Below are positions 1 through 6,959 of a stretch of 35,938 nt of DNA, in pieces. The notes under the pieces are model-generated. The model saw only the letters and a list, made by a program, of their open reading frames with translations, had not been told where the DNA came from and made no database searches. Origin of the DNA: a virus; IMG/VR virus record IMGVR_UViG_3300005581_000051, positions 1 through 35,938 of that record. One strand, 5' to 3'. Within the stretch, counting starts at the first letter, position 1. Each line of letters opens with the position of its first letter. A program made the position numbers and the translations under genes.

Positions 1-1
1 G

Positions 2-829
2 ATTAAAATCTTCCACGACACTGCTCACTACGGCAAAAGCTCAGAACAGATCTATGATGAGATCTATGAGCAGTATGATGATGAAGAATTAGCGGCACTT
101 GGCGAGTTGTTAGACGAACATATTGACTGGGAGAAGGAAGGCAAAAATGGTCAGCCTGCTTACAGTAAAGAAGAGCTCAAGCAAATCCGTGATGAGATCA
201 AAGAAGCTATGATGACAGCGGCTCAGGCGGCGGGTGCGGGAAATGTGCCTGCAGAGATTGGACGCATGATTAAAGAGCTTACAGAGCCTAAGATGAACTG
301 GCGTGAAATTTTACGTCAGCAAATCCAAAGCACTATTAAAAACGACTATACCTTTATGCGTCCTAACCGCAAAGCATGGCACATGAGTGCAATTTTGCCA
401 GGCACTAACTATGCTGAGACTATTGACATTTGTATTGGTATTGACATGTCAGGTTCTATTAGTGACGAGCAAGCTAAAGACTTTATTAGTGAAATTAAAG
501 GTATTATGGAAGAATACAAAGACTACAAAATTAAATTGTGGTGCTTTGATACCAAAGTCTATAATGAAGCAGATTTTGACGGGTACGGTGAAGACATTAT
601 GGAATACGAAGTCAAGGGCGGTGGCGGTACCGAGTTTGATGTTAACTGGGACTACATGAAAGCTAACGATATTCAACCTAAAAAGTTTATCATGTTTACA
701 GACGGTTATCCATACGGCAGCTGGGGTGATGAAAACTACTGCGATACAGTATTCATCATACACGGCAATAACTCTATTGTTCCACCTTTTGGTGCTCATG
801 CATACTATGAGTCTAGTGATAAAACTTGA
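2..829 (+). CDS. Metallopeptidase/VWA-domain protein (DUF2201-like), 5' end missing
   Basis: The frame is open from base 2, so the gene starts left of the window and only about 275 C-terminal residues are visible. An internal TTG at 107 is not a credible start, because coding sequence continues upstream of it (IFHDTAHYGKSS...EQIYDEIYEQ). The C-terminal half is a von Willebrand A-like domain. Its MIDAS motif DMSGSIS has its Asp codon at 443-445, followed by a glycine-rich GGGGTEFD stretch and a later FTDGYP strand. In the DUF2201 family this domain follows an N-terminal zinc-peptidase-like domain with an HExxH-type motif, which would lie outside the window. Related genes occur in marine T4-like phages, often near a MoxR-type AAA ATPase. 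The function in phage is unknown; metal-dependent protein remodelling is inference. The 3' end overlaps the next gene by 23 nt. Confidence 0.8.
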   Translation: MKIFHDTAHYGKSSEQIYDEIYEQYDDEELAALGELLDEHIDWEKEGKNGQPAYSKEELKQIRDEIKEAMMTAAQAAGAGNVPAEIGRMIKELTEPKMNWREILRQQIQSTIKNDYTFMRPNRKAWHMSAILPGTNYAETIDICIGIDMSGSISDEQAKDFISEIKGIMEEYKDYKIKLWCFDTKVYNEADFDGYGEDIMEYEVKGGGGTEFDVNWDYMKANDIQPKKFIMFTDGYPYGSWGDENYCDTVFIIHGNNSIVPPFGAHAYYESSDKT

Positions 830-1376
830 TCCTGATGCATTCAGTGCTGGTCAAATTGAAAGTAAAATTTGGGCGGCACGTGAATTAGAAGTAGTAGTGG
901 CTCAACAGAAAATTGAGCCGCTACGTATTGCTATCCTAGGCGGCTGGTATGCACTACTGCATTTTATTCTGCAGACTAGAGAACGTGTAGCTATTGAATA
1001 TTGCAGATCTTATGATATTGATCCGAGTGCGTGTATGGATGCAAATCTTATCAATAACACTTGGGAAATAAAAGATTGGCAGTTTAGGTCGTTTCCTAGA
1101 GATGCTAATAAAGCTACATACGATGATAACATTAACCTAGTAGTCAATACATCCACTGAACATTTTGCCAGTAGAGAATGGTACGATCGTATACCCAACG
1201 GTACATTGTGCTTGTTTCAAGGTAATGACCTAGTTATAGATGATCACGTACAGCGTCCAGAAAATTTAGAACATTTCAAATCTCTCTGGCCTCTCAAAGA
1301 GTTGTTTAGTGGATCATTGCATTTTGATTTTAAAGATGCACCTTACACTAGACACATGACTATTGGTTACAAATAA
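807..1376 (+). CDS. Putative SAM-dependent methyltransferase-like protein (189 aa)
   Basis: The start is taken at ATG 807 (MSLVIKLDPDAF), which overlaps the preceding VWA gene by 23 nt. An in-frame ATG at 798 is possible, but the frame before that only shadows the upstream gene. No strong Shine-Dalgarno sequence is visible, so translation is probably coupled. The order of motifs resembles a class I Rossmann methyltransferase: a strand with a glycine turn (RIAILGGWYALL), an acidic-ended strand (CRSYDIDPSAC), and a motif-IV-like strand (NLVVNTSTEHF) followed by WYDRIPNGTLCLFQGND. The glycine loop is shorter than the classic GxGxG, so SAM binding is inferred rather than seen. The substrate is unknown. 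The gene ends TAATG, overlapping the next start by one base. Confidence 0.6.
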   Translation: MSLVIKLDPDAFSAGQIESKIWAARELEVVVAQQKIEPLRIAILGGWYALLHFILQTRERVAIEYCRSYDIDPSACMDANLINNTWEIKDWQFRSFPRDANKATYDDNINLVVNTSTEHFASREWYDRIPNGTLCLFQGNDLVIDDHVQRPENLEHFKSLWPLKELFSGSLHFDFKDAPYTRHMTIGYK

Positions 1377-1654
1377 TGGCATTAAAAAACGGTAAACCTA
1401 ATGCACTTAATGCATTAGATTTAAGAAAAGTCTCTTTTCCAGCACATCATTTTCATTATACACTATTAGAAAAATATACACCTACCTATCATAAAACAAT
1501 AGACTCTTGGATATATCAAAATCTTAACAGTCGCTATTATGTAGGACAAGCTGTAGATCTAGTAGACAATACAATAGTCTACGTTACTAAAATTGGATTT
1601 GAGCAAGAAAAAGAACTTAGTTTCTTCAAACTTGCCTGCCCACATTTAACCTAA
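1376..1654 (+). CDS. Small conserved phage protein of unknown function (92 aa)
   Basis: The start codon shares a base with the upstream stop (TAATG), which indicates translational coupling to the methyltransferase-like gene. The product is a small, basic, soluble protein with no signal peptide or membrane segment. It is rich in His and Tyr near the middle (FPAHHFHYTLLEKYTPTYHK) and carries a predicted beta-rich stretch (AVDLVDNTIVYVTKIGF). I recognise no family. Its place in a tightly packed + strand run with ThyX suggests a non-structural role, but that is only context. Confidence 0.7.
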   Translation: MALKNGKPNALNALDLRKVSFPAHHFHYTLLEKYTPTYHKTIDSWIYQNLNSRYYVGQAVDLVDNTIVYVTKIGFEQEKELSFFKLACPHLT

Positions 1655-1679
1655 CAGATAATTAATAAGCATATATAAT
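1651..1679 (+). promoter_or_regulatory. Possible sigma70-like promoter before the 73-aa gene
   Basis: A perfect -10 hexamer TATAAT lies at 1674-1679. A weak -35 candidate CTAACA (4 of 6 matches to TTGACA) lies at 1651-1656, with a 17-nt spacer. The -35 covers the stop codon of the 92-aa gene. The predicted start near 1686 falls at the edge of the ribosome binding site, giving a very short leader. This is one of few + strand gaps (42 nt) in the window. In AT-rich DNA a TATAAT match arises easily, so confidence is modest. Confidence 0.4.
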
Positions 1680-1685
1680 TCATAT

Positions 1686-1692
1686 AAGGAGG
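1686..1692 (+). promoter_or_regulatory. Strong Shine-Dalgarno AAGGAGG
   Basis: AAGGAGG ends four bases before the ATG at 1697. It is the strongest ribosome binding site in the + strand block and fixes the start of the 73-aa gene. Confidence 0.8.
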
Positions 1693-1696
1693 TCTT

Positions 1697-1918
1697 ATGA
1701 CTGAAGAAACCAATATACAACAACCGGCAGAAACTGCGCCACAACAAGAATCAAATGATTTAACCATTAGCGATCTTAGTGCTATGAAAACTATTATTGA
1801 CATTGCTAGTTCACGCGGTGCTTTTAAGCCTAACGAAATGGTAGCCGTTGGGCAAACATACAATAAACTGTCTGCATTTTTAGATTCAGTAGCAAAAACA
1901 TCAAAGCAAGGAGCTTGA
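1697..1918 (+). CDS. Small conserved phage protein of unknown function (73 aa)
   Basis: The start is well supported by AAGGAGG at 1686-1692. The N-terminal 25 residues are polar and Gln/Glu/Thr-rich (TEETNIQQPAETAPQQES) and look disordered. The rest is predicted helical: a segment LTISDLSAMKTIIDIASSRG, then FKPNEMVAVGQTYNKLSAFLDSVAK. Short proteins with this pattern recur next to the following gene in marine T4-like phages, as far as I recall. No function is known to me. The next gene starts one base after the stop, and its Shine-Dalgarno lies inside this gene's last codons, so the two are probably translated together. Confidence 0.75.
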   Translation: MTEETNIQQPAETAPQQESNDLTISDLSAMKTIIDIASSRGAFKPNEMVAVGQTYNKLSAFLDSVAKTSKQGA

Positions 1919-1919
1919 T

Positions 1920-2576
1920 ATGCAATCCTTAAAACACGTAGGAAGAATTAAAACAACTGGTCGTAGATGTATGGTAGTGTTTAGAACATTGCCAGGCGAT
2001 GCATTTAGTTGTCTTGTTGTTCAAACAGAAAGTCTTGACTCAAGCTATCATGATCAACTAGTAAGTCTGGTCGAGTCTAATGCGGCACAATCTGCAAATG
2101 AATTTAGTGAAGTATTAGCTCGTGCTGTATTTTCAGACGGTAGCACAATGTTACCTAGCTTGCATGTAAAAGGACTAATGGCTAAGTTTCCGACTGACGC
2201 TATTGAGATGGTTCCTAATATGCAGACAACTATTATGTTGTCAGAATTAAATCAAATTATTGCACAACAAGCAGGTGTTAGCGTACAGGATCTTGCTATT
2301 AAGCCCAATGCAAATCAGAATGTTGAAATTCAAGAAATGGCAAGAGTAGCTGACATTAGTCCTAAAACTGGCAACACTGATCCATTAATGGATCAGGAAG
2401 ATTACGGACGCACTACTAGCATGTCAGTTAACGAATCCATCGAGCCGTTAACCGATGACGCACTTGCTAAAAAATATCGCAGTGATGCTGATAGACTAAG
2501 CAAAGAAGCGGCCGAATTACGCAGACAAGCTGAAGCACTTGCGCCAACAAAGAAAAAAGCTACTGTTAAAGCGTGA
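1920..2576 (+). CDS. Conserved T4-like marine phage protein of unknown function (218 aa)
   Basis: The start ATG at 1920 is preceded by AAGGAG (1908-1913), and the previous stop is one base upstream. The N-terminal half (about residues 1-125) looks like a compact alpha/beta domain: LKHVGRIKTTGRRCMVVFRT, then LPGDAFSCLVVQTESLDSSY, then a helix ending in AVFSDG. From about residue 165 the chain is charged and helical (DALAKKYRSDADRLSKEAAE, then LRRQAEALAPTKKK). This suggests a short coiled coil with a lysine-rich tail. I recognise the sequence type from marine T4-like phages but know no assigned function. It overlaps the next gene's GTG start (GTGA). Confidence 0.75.
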   Translation: MQSLKHVGRIKTTGRRCMVVFRTLPGDAFSCLVVQTESLDSSYHDQLVSLVESNAAQSANEFSEVLARAVFSDGSTMLPSLHVKGLMAKFPTDAIEMVPNMQTTIMLSELNQIIAQQAGVSVQDLAIKPNANQNVEIQEMARVADISPKTGNTDPLMDQEDYGRTTSMSVNESIEPLTDDALAKKYRSDADRLSKEAAELRRQAEALAPTKKKATVKA

Positions 2577-2893
2577 ATAAAGGAAAGATATTTCCTAAAG
2601 ATGTTGTTGAACATTGGCCTGAAGTATTTGGGGAAATTACGTTAAACGTAGTTCCCCTAGTATACTTAGACTCAGTCACGGTTACATTTAAAAATAAAAA
2701 AGTTTGGGAAATTAAAATAAGTTCAAAACAGGCAAAAGACGACTGGGATGCTTTTGAACAGAATCTTAAAGAAATGCTAGCATCTTATGAAAGCGAAATT
2801 GAAAATGTTGATTTTAAACTAGATACAGAAAGAGTTAAAAAAGACATGATTAAACATACTAATCTTTTTTTAAGAAAACGAAAATTAAAATGA
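2573..2893 (+). CDS. Conserved phage protein of unknown function (106 aa), GTG start
   Basis: The start is GTG at 2573, overlapping the preceding stop in a GTGA arrangement. No in-frame ATG lies near the N-terminus, and no clear Shine-Dalgarno is present, which fits coupled translation. The protein is small and charged, with a beta-like first half (EITLNVVPLVYLDSVTVTFK, then NKKVWEIKISSKQA) and a helical second half (WDAFEQNLKEMLASYESEIE). It ends in a very basic tail (FLRKRKLK). No membrane segment or catalytic motif is seen. It ends in an ATGA overlap with thyX, so it is likely co-translated with it. Function unknown. Confidence 0.7.
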   Translation: MNKGKIFPKDVVEHWPEVFGEITLNVVPLVYLDSVTVTFKNKKVWEIKISSKQAKDDWDAFEQNLKEMLASYESEIENVDFKLDTERVKKDMIKHTNLFLRKRKLK

Positions 2894-3573
2894 ACGTTAA
2901 ACTTTTATCATATTCACAACCAACAGAAGAATTTGCTAATTTAGGAGTTGACGATGCGCAAGAACTTATTGCGTACTGCGCCCGTGTTAGCAATCCTAGC
3001 AATCAACTTAATACAGAAACTAGTGAGAAACTAATTAAGTATCTAGTCAAACATCAACACTGGTCGCCACTTGAAATGGTTTCAGCCTGTATTGAAATTA
3101 CTACCACTAGAGATATTGCTAGACAAATTCTTAGACATAGGAGTTTTAGTTTTCAAGAATTTAGCCAACGATATGCGGACCCTACTAAAGATCTTAACTT
3201 TGTCACTAGAGAAGCAAGACTACAAGATCCAAAGAATCGCCAGAACAGTGTTCAAGTAGATGATACAGATTTACAAAACGAATGGTTTCGTGCCCAACAA
3301 AGAGTTATCTATGCCGCAAAAAGAGAGTACGAATGGGCTATTAAAAATGGCATAGCAAAAGAGCAGGCTCGAGCAGTACTACCAGAAGGTCTTATTGAAA
3401 GTCGTTTATATATGAACGGTACTCTACGTAGCTGGATACATTTTATTGAACTACGTAGTGCAAATGGTACACAGAAAGAGCATCAAGAAGTAGCCGTTGC
3501 ATGTGCTAGTGCAATTGCTGCTATCTTTCCAATGGCTACTGATCTAGTTACTCAGGGCGCATTGGCAACTTAA
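2890..3573 (+). CDS. thyX: Flavin-dependent thymidylate synthase ThyX (227 aa)
   Basis: ThyX makes dTMP from dUMP using FAD, NADPH and methylenetetrahydrofolate. It supplies thymidine nucleotides for phage DNA synthesis in the host cytoplasm. The signature RHRx7S is present as RHRSFSFQEFSQR in the first half. It is preceded by a typical helix with YLVKHQHWSPLEMVSACIEI and followed by ARAVLPEGLIESRLYMNGTL, which carries the conserved substrate-side Arg, Met and Asn positions. The length matches the family (about 220-250 aa). The start ATG overlaps the previous stop (ATGA). The gene's last 26 bases overlap the 3' end of the convergent glycosyltransferase gene. T4 itself uses the unrelated ThyA-type enzyme, while ThyX is common in marine T4-like phages. 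Confidence 0.97.
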   Translation: MNVKLLSYSQPTEEFANLGVDDAQELIAYCARVSNPSNQLNTETSEKLIKYLVKHQHWSPLEMVSACIEITTTRDIARQILRHRSFSFQEFSQRYADPTKDLNFVTREARLQDPKNRQNSVQVDDTDLQNEWFRAQQRVIYAAKREYEWAIKNGIAKEQARAVLPEGLIESRLYMNGTLRSWIHFIELRSANGTQKEHQEVAVACASAIAAIFPMATDLVTQGALAT

Positions 3574-4615
3574 CATTAAGTTTAAATTGTTCGTACAACC
3601 AGGACCAGTCATTAATTTTAATTAATGCGTCCTGGTTATTTTTATTCTCAATTCCATACTGCATACCTAACATTGCACCCGGTATTACATATTCTCCAAA
3701 CCGTCTATCTAATCCTTTAGTGGTCCATGCTTGTAATCGTTCAGCAGTCTCATCTTGATTTGTTCGTGCAATCGTACTGCTGGCTAACTTTGCAGCTTCT
3801 CTAAATCCGCTACGCCATGCATTCCACGGACTAGATGCAAATCTATTAACGCTTGCTACTGTAGGAATAATTTTAAGTTTATTACTAAGACTAGTAGTAA
3901 TGTCAACTCCACCTTCTGTTCCACCAAACAACATTTTAGGCAATAGCTTAATAGCACCATTGCCGTACTCTAGATCATTTATTTCATTACGACTATGCCA
4001 AATATGTACTAGATCAAAGTTATAATCTTCTACAAAATAATCAAAGTTAAATGAATCTAGTACTTCATTATCAGCGTCAACTACCCAAAAATAATCTGTT
4101 GTAGATTGTTCAGCACAGGCCTTGTGACTGAGATAGATATTGGCTTCTCCGTATACACGTTTTGCCTGAGGGAATCTCTTACTTAGTATTTGCCAGTTTG
4201 CCCAACTATTGGGCTCATTGTAAGATAGAAAAAATATGTCGTATGTTATATCTTGCAACGTATATTGATTATTATATTTTACACTAGTGAAAAACTCTTG
4301 CGTAGTATCTATTTGCCTATTTTTTGCAATAAGATAGCATTGACATTTTTCGGTATATTGTTGATAGAGTTTAAAAACATGGATGTATTCACTATCCCAT
4401 TTTTTAGGTTCAAATACTAACATGTCATCTAAAAATTCATAACTAGAATCAATGAACCAAAAGAAGTTAGTAAAAACATTTTTCTTAGCTAGTTCAGCTG
4501 TATTAGTTAGCGTAATATCAAATTCTATAAATTTAGCAAATGGAAATTTTTCTGTTAGTAATTTGCCGCGTTCAACTGATAACGGTTTAGAATTATAAAA
4601 TACTAGATCGTACAT
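3548..4615 (-). CDS. Glycosyltransferase-like protein with internally duplicated N-terminal domain (355 aa)
   Basis: The C-terminal two thirds match the neighbouring gene (4615-5529). Shared features are YDIFFLSYNEP near residue 125, AKRVYG, a DxD-type VVDADNEV (D180, D182), YGNGAIKLLPK near 217-227 and SPWNAWRSGFRE near 262-273. The GT-A-like Rossmann start and DxD suggest a metal-dependent nucleotide-sugar transferase, but the sugar and acceptor are unknown. Residues 1-90 repeat the same pattern (YDLVFYNSKP, FPFAKFIEF, FFWFIDSSYEF), with DSS in place of DAD, so the first copy is probably non-catalytic. It starts in a TAATG overlap with the upstream gene and ends overlapping thyX by 26 bases tail to tail. 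It is the last gene of the cassette. Confidence 0.7.
   Translation of the reverse strand: MYDLVFYNSKPLSVERGKLLTEKFPFAKFIEFDITLTNTAELAKKNVFTNFFWFIDSSYEFLDDMLVFEPKKWDSEYIHVFKLYQQYTEKCQCYLIAKNRQIDTTQEFFTSVKYNNQYTLQDITYDIFFLSYNEPNSWANWQILSKRFPQAKRVYGEANIYLSHKACAEQSTTDYFWVVDADNEVLDSFNFDYFVEDYNFDLVHIWHSRNEINDLEYGNGAIKLLPKMLFGGTEGGVDITTSLSNKLKIIPTVASVNRFASSPWNAWRSGFREAAKLASSTIARTNQDETAERLQAWTTKGLDRRFGEYVIPGAMLGMQYGIENKNNQDALIKINDWSWLYEQFKLNVKLPMRPE
3597..3646 (+). terminator. Intrinsic terminator for the thyX run, inside the convergent gene
   Basis: An interrupted inverted repeat forms a 9-bp outer stem (AACCAGGAC 3597-3605 with GTCCTGGTT 3629-3637). It is separated by a 4-by-1 internal loop from a 7-bp inner stem (CATTAAT 3610-3616 with ATTAATG 3621-3627) closed by a 4-base loop. 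On the + strand it is followed at once by ATTTTTATT. No U-run follows in the - strand direction, so it should stop only + strand transcription. It begins 24 bases after the thyX stop and is entirely within coding sequence of the - strand gene. Confidence 0.8.
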
Positions 4616-5529
4616 TATTCTTTATCCAAAAATCCAACACCATTTCTGTATTGCTGTAGGTGTACTGCTTTAAAAAATTTACTAGCATCTGCATCTAAGT
4701 TAGCAATTTCAAGATCAAGTGCGTTTTTTAACTCATTTCCATAGTAAGAAATTTTAGTATCTAAATCAGTTATACTTTCTATTTCTGTTTTCCACATGTT
4801 GGTAAGATACTCAAAGTCTCTAACTTGCACGTAATCCCAATCTGTACAATTAGTCATATAACAACCGTGTCTTGCTCCTAATATAGCCCAGTTACCATTA
4901 ATAGTGTCTTGTCCTATATTAAGCCATACTAGTAATCGTTGTAGATTTTTCCAATGTATTTCTTTCTTAAATTCTTTGTTAGCAGTCTTAACTCCGCGAT
5001 CAAGTGACATCTTTACGCCTTCACGGAATCCAGCTCGCCATGCTTGGAATGGGCTAGCATTATTATAGACATCACTGTAACAACTATTCATCTGTATGTA
5101 TTCTGCATCCCAACAAAAATCTACCTGTGCATTAGGATCGTCAGCGGGTGCGTTTTCATGTGTTTTCATGTCTAGCACATACTGTTTAGGCCACAACTTT
5201 AATCCGCCATTGCCGTACATAAGTCCGTTGACTACGTTGTATCCTGCCCAACTAATAACACACTTTGATAAGTCTTTATGTTCTTCAAAGTTGACTTCTT
5301 GATTAAGAAAGTCTTCACGTACAATGTTATCACCGTCCACTGTGACAAATCTGTCTGTGTCACTTAATCTAGCGCAGGCCTTGTGTGCTTCATCGCTACC
5401 TTTAACGCCATGAACACGTTTTGCCCACGGCACTTTCTTTAGTAAATCTGCATAATTTTTTTCTGCATTTGGTTCGTCGTAACTAAGGTAAATTATATCG
5501 TAATCTAAAATTTTAACTGTTTGTGTCAT
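4615..5529 (-). CDS. Glycosyltransferase-like protein, DGD motif (304 aa)
   Basis: The start is placed at ATG 5529 (MTQTVKILDYDIIYLSYDEP), because homology to the next gene begins there. An upstream in-frame ATG at 5595 would only extend through the end of the preceding gene. Visible blocks: YDIIYLSYDEPNAEKNY (residues 10-26), WAKRVHGVKG (35-44), SDEAHKACARLSDTD (45-59), VTVDGDNIV with DGD at 65-67, YGNGGLKLWPK (105-115) and SPFQAWRAGFRE (159-170). The KRVHGVKG plus DxD pattern is a recurrent marine-phage family usually annotated as glycosyltransferase. The reaction itself is inferred. It overlaps the previous gene by 17 bases and shares one base with the next start. Confidence 0.75.
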   Translation of the reverse strand: MTQTVKILDYDIIYLSYDEPNAEKNYADLLKKVPWAKRVHGVKGSDEAHKACARLSDTDRFVTVDGDNIVREDFLNQEVNFEEHKDLSKCVISWAGYNVVNGLMYGNGGLKLWPKQYVLDMKTHENAPADDPNAQVDFCWDAEYIQMNSCYSDVYNNASPFQAWRAGFREGVKMSLDRGVKTANKEFKKEIHWKNLQRLLVWLNIGQDTINGNWAILGARHGCYMTNCTDWDYVQVRDFEYLTNMWKTEIESITDLDTKISYYGNELKNALDLEIANLDADASKFFKAVHLQQYRNGVGFLDKE

Positions 5530-6142
5530 ATAATATTTGATATCCAACTGTGGAAAAAAATTGTTTAACATATACCGATATGTTAGTAATATCACCTTCT
5601 TTATCTAACTGATAATCTACAAGCTCTCTATCTTTGTTAATTAAATCATTTACAGAAAGTTTAATAGTTCTATAGATAAAATTCATGCTACTATTGTCTA
5701 CTACATAAATCTCAAGACTAGTGTTAAGATTATATTTTAATAAAGACTGTTTTTGATCTGGCCTAATTTGAAACCCCCATTTTTTTAGTAATGGATAATT
5801 TTCAATAGTAAACATGTTGTCCCAATTATCAACTACTGGAACTTTAGTTAAAAATATTCCTGTGCTTGAATCTTCATATATAGATACAATCTTAGGTGTG
5901 TTTTGATCTATAAAAATAATTTTATATTTTGCTAATTGTTTTTTTTCAACTAAAAATTCTCTAATTGTATCATATTCAAATTCAACAAAATTTGAAAAGG
6001 ATAAATTTTCTTCGTTAGTGATAGACAACAAATTTCCGTTATCTTTATCAAAGTACACTCTATATACTAAAGATGTGTTGCTCAATGCTAGTGCTTGTGC
6101 CAACAGTTCTAGAGGAATAATATCTTCTTCAGGATTATACAT
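5513..6142 (-). CDS. Unknown protein within the glycosyltransferase cassette (209 aa)
   Basis: I do not recognise this protein. It is hydrophilic and beta-rich, with no signal peptide, membrane helix or DxD motif in a GT context. Notable stretches are LVYRVYFDKDNGNLLSITNE near residue 25, FVEFEYDTIREFLVEKKQLA near 52, and SLEIYVVDNSSMNFIYRTIK in the second half. The first of these recalls short beta-hairpin segments in phage structural proteins, but the match is weak. Its DNA is strikingly AT-rich even for this genome (for example 12 G+C in the 60 bases from 5941). It overlaps genes on both sides (8 bases upstream, 17 downstream), so it is clearly co-expressed with the transferases. It may be an accessory or acceptor protein, which is a guess from position. 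Confidence 0.6.
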   Translation of the reverse strand: MYNPEEDIIPLELLAQALALSNTSLVYRVYFDKDNGNLLSITNEENLSFSNFVEFEYDTIREFLVEKKQLAKYKIIFIDQNTPKIVSIYEDSSTGIFLTKVPVVDNWDNMFTIENYPLLKKWGFQIRPDQKQSLLKYNLNTSLEIYVVDNSSMNFIYRTIKLSVNDLINKDRELVDYQLDKEGDITNISVYVKQFFSTVGYQILYDTNS

Positions 6143-6959
6143 TTAATTTCTCAATAATTTGATCAGTAAGAAATTGATCTTCAACATAATGTACTACGCC
6201 TGATTGTTTAAAATTATTAAAATATAATTCTCTACGATTGTTAAAATTAATCATCATTTGAGTTAACCACGATACTGGAATAGGATCCCATCCTTGTAAT
6301 GCAGGTTTCATGTGTACAAAAGTAAAAGGAGAATTAGTGTGAACTATTGTATCTTCAATTCCTAATATTTTTGCAGCAATAGCTACAGTAACATCCATGC
6401 TAAAAAATTTCTGCTGTTGTTTAGGAGCATTATCGTAATAAATTCGTTGCCAGTTATTTGTAATGAATTCAACTAGTTTAAAAAATGTTAGGGCAGTTTC
6501 AGATTTTCTAAAATAGAACATTCCACAATATAGATTAGGCAAGTCATTTTCTACAAATGTTTTTCTATATACAGTATCAACAATAGTGCGATCTTTATAA
6601 TCTGCTACACGAGATGTAAAAAATAAATCACGATCATTAACAAATTTCCATGCATGTTCAATGTTATCCAATACTAACATGTCAGCATCAAATACTATAG
6701 TTTCATCATATGGACTTGCATAATATAACTTCCAACGATTTTCAATTTTCCATTCACTAGAGGCAGCAGCATCACCAAACGGTATAGGAATTATTTGATC
6801 AAAAACTGATTGATATTCTTCAGGCACATGATCATTAGTAACAATACTAATATTATTAATTGTTGGCTGAGTAGCCTTAATGCTTAGTGCAAGGGCGTAT
6901 GCTTGACGAACATAATCAACATCGCTATTTTGTGCAATAACTAAGAAGCCCTGTGTCAT
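6135..6959 (-). CDS. Putative GT8-like glycosyltransferase, DAD motif (274 aa)
   Basis: The N-terminus MTQGFLVIAQNSDVDYVRQA is a beta-alpha start typical of GT-A enzymes that bind nucleotide sugars. A central SPYDETIVFDADMLVL block carries the DxD metal and nucleotide-sugar motif (D91, D93). It is followed by a region with LPNLYCGMFYFRKSE, as in GT8-type enzymes where an (F/Y)N(A/S)G-like loop follows. The C-terminal VVHYVEDQFL supplies a late His of the kind that helps bind the metal in GT8 enzymes. Donor and acceptor are unknown. It is a paralogue of the next upstream gene, with which it shares MT-G-L--AQN and PYDET, and overlaps it by four bases (ATGA). Confidence 0.75.
   Translation of the reverse strand: MTQGFLVIAQNSDVDYVRQAYALALSIKATQPTINNISIVTNDHVPEEYQSVFDQIIPIPFGDAAASSEWKIENRWKLYYASPYDETIVFDADMLVLDNIEHAWKFVNDRDLFFTSRVADYKDRTIVDTVYRKTFVENDLPNLYCGMFYFRKSETALTFFKLVEFITNNWQRIYYDNAPKQQQKFFSMDVTVAIAAKILGIEDTIVHTNSPFTFVHMKPALQGWDPIPVSWLTQMMINFNNRRELYFNNFKQSGVVHYVEDQFLTDQIIEKLNV

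Noticed and set aside
449-799. Open frame of 116 codons on the - strand inside the VWA gene
   Set aside because: It lies entirely antisense to a well-supported domain with a MIDAS motif, and its composition looks like a reverse-frame shadow.
4615-5595. Longer start at 5595 for the 304-aa transferase
   Set aside because: The added 22 residues overlap the upstream gene, and homology with the paralogue starts after ATG 5529.
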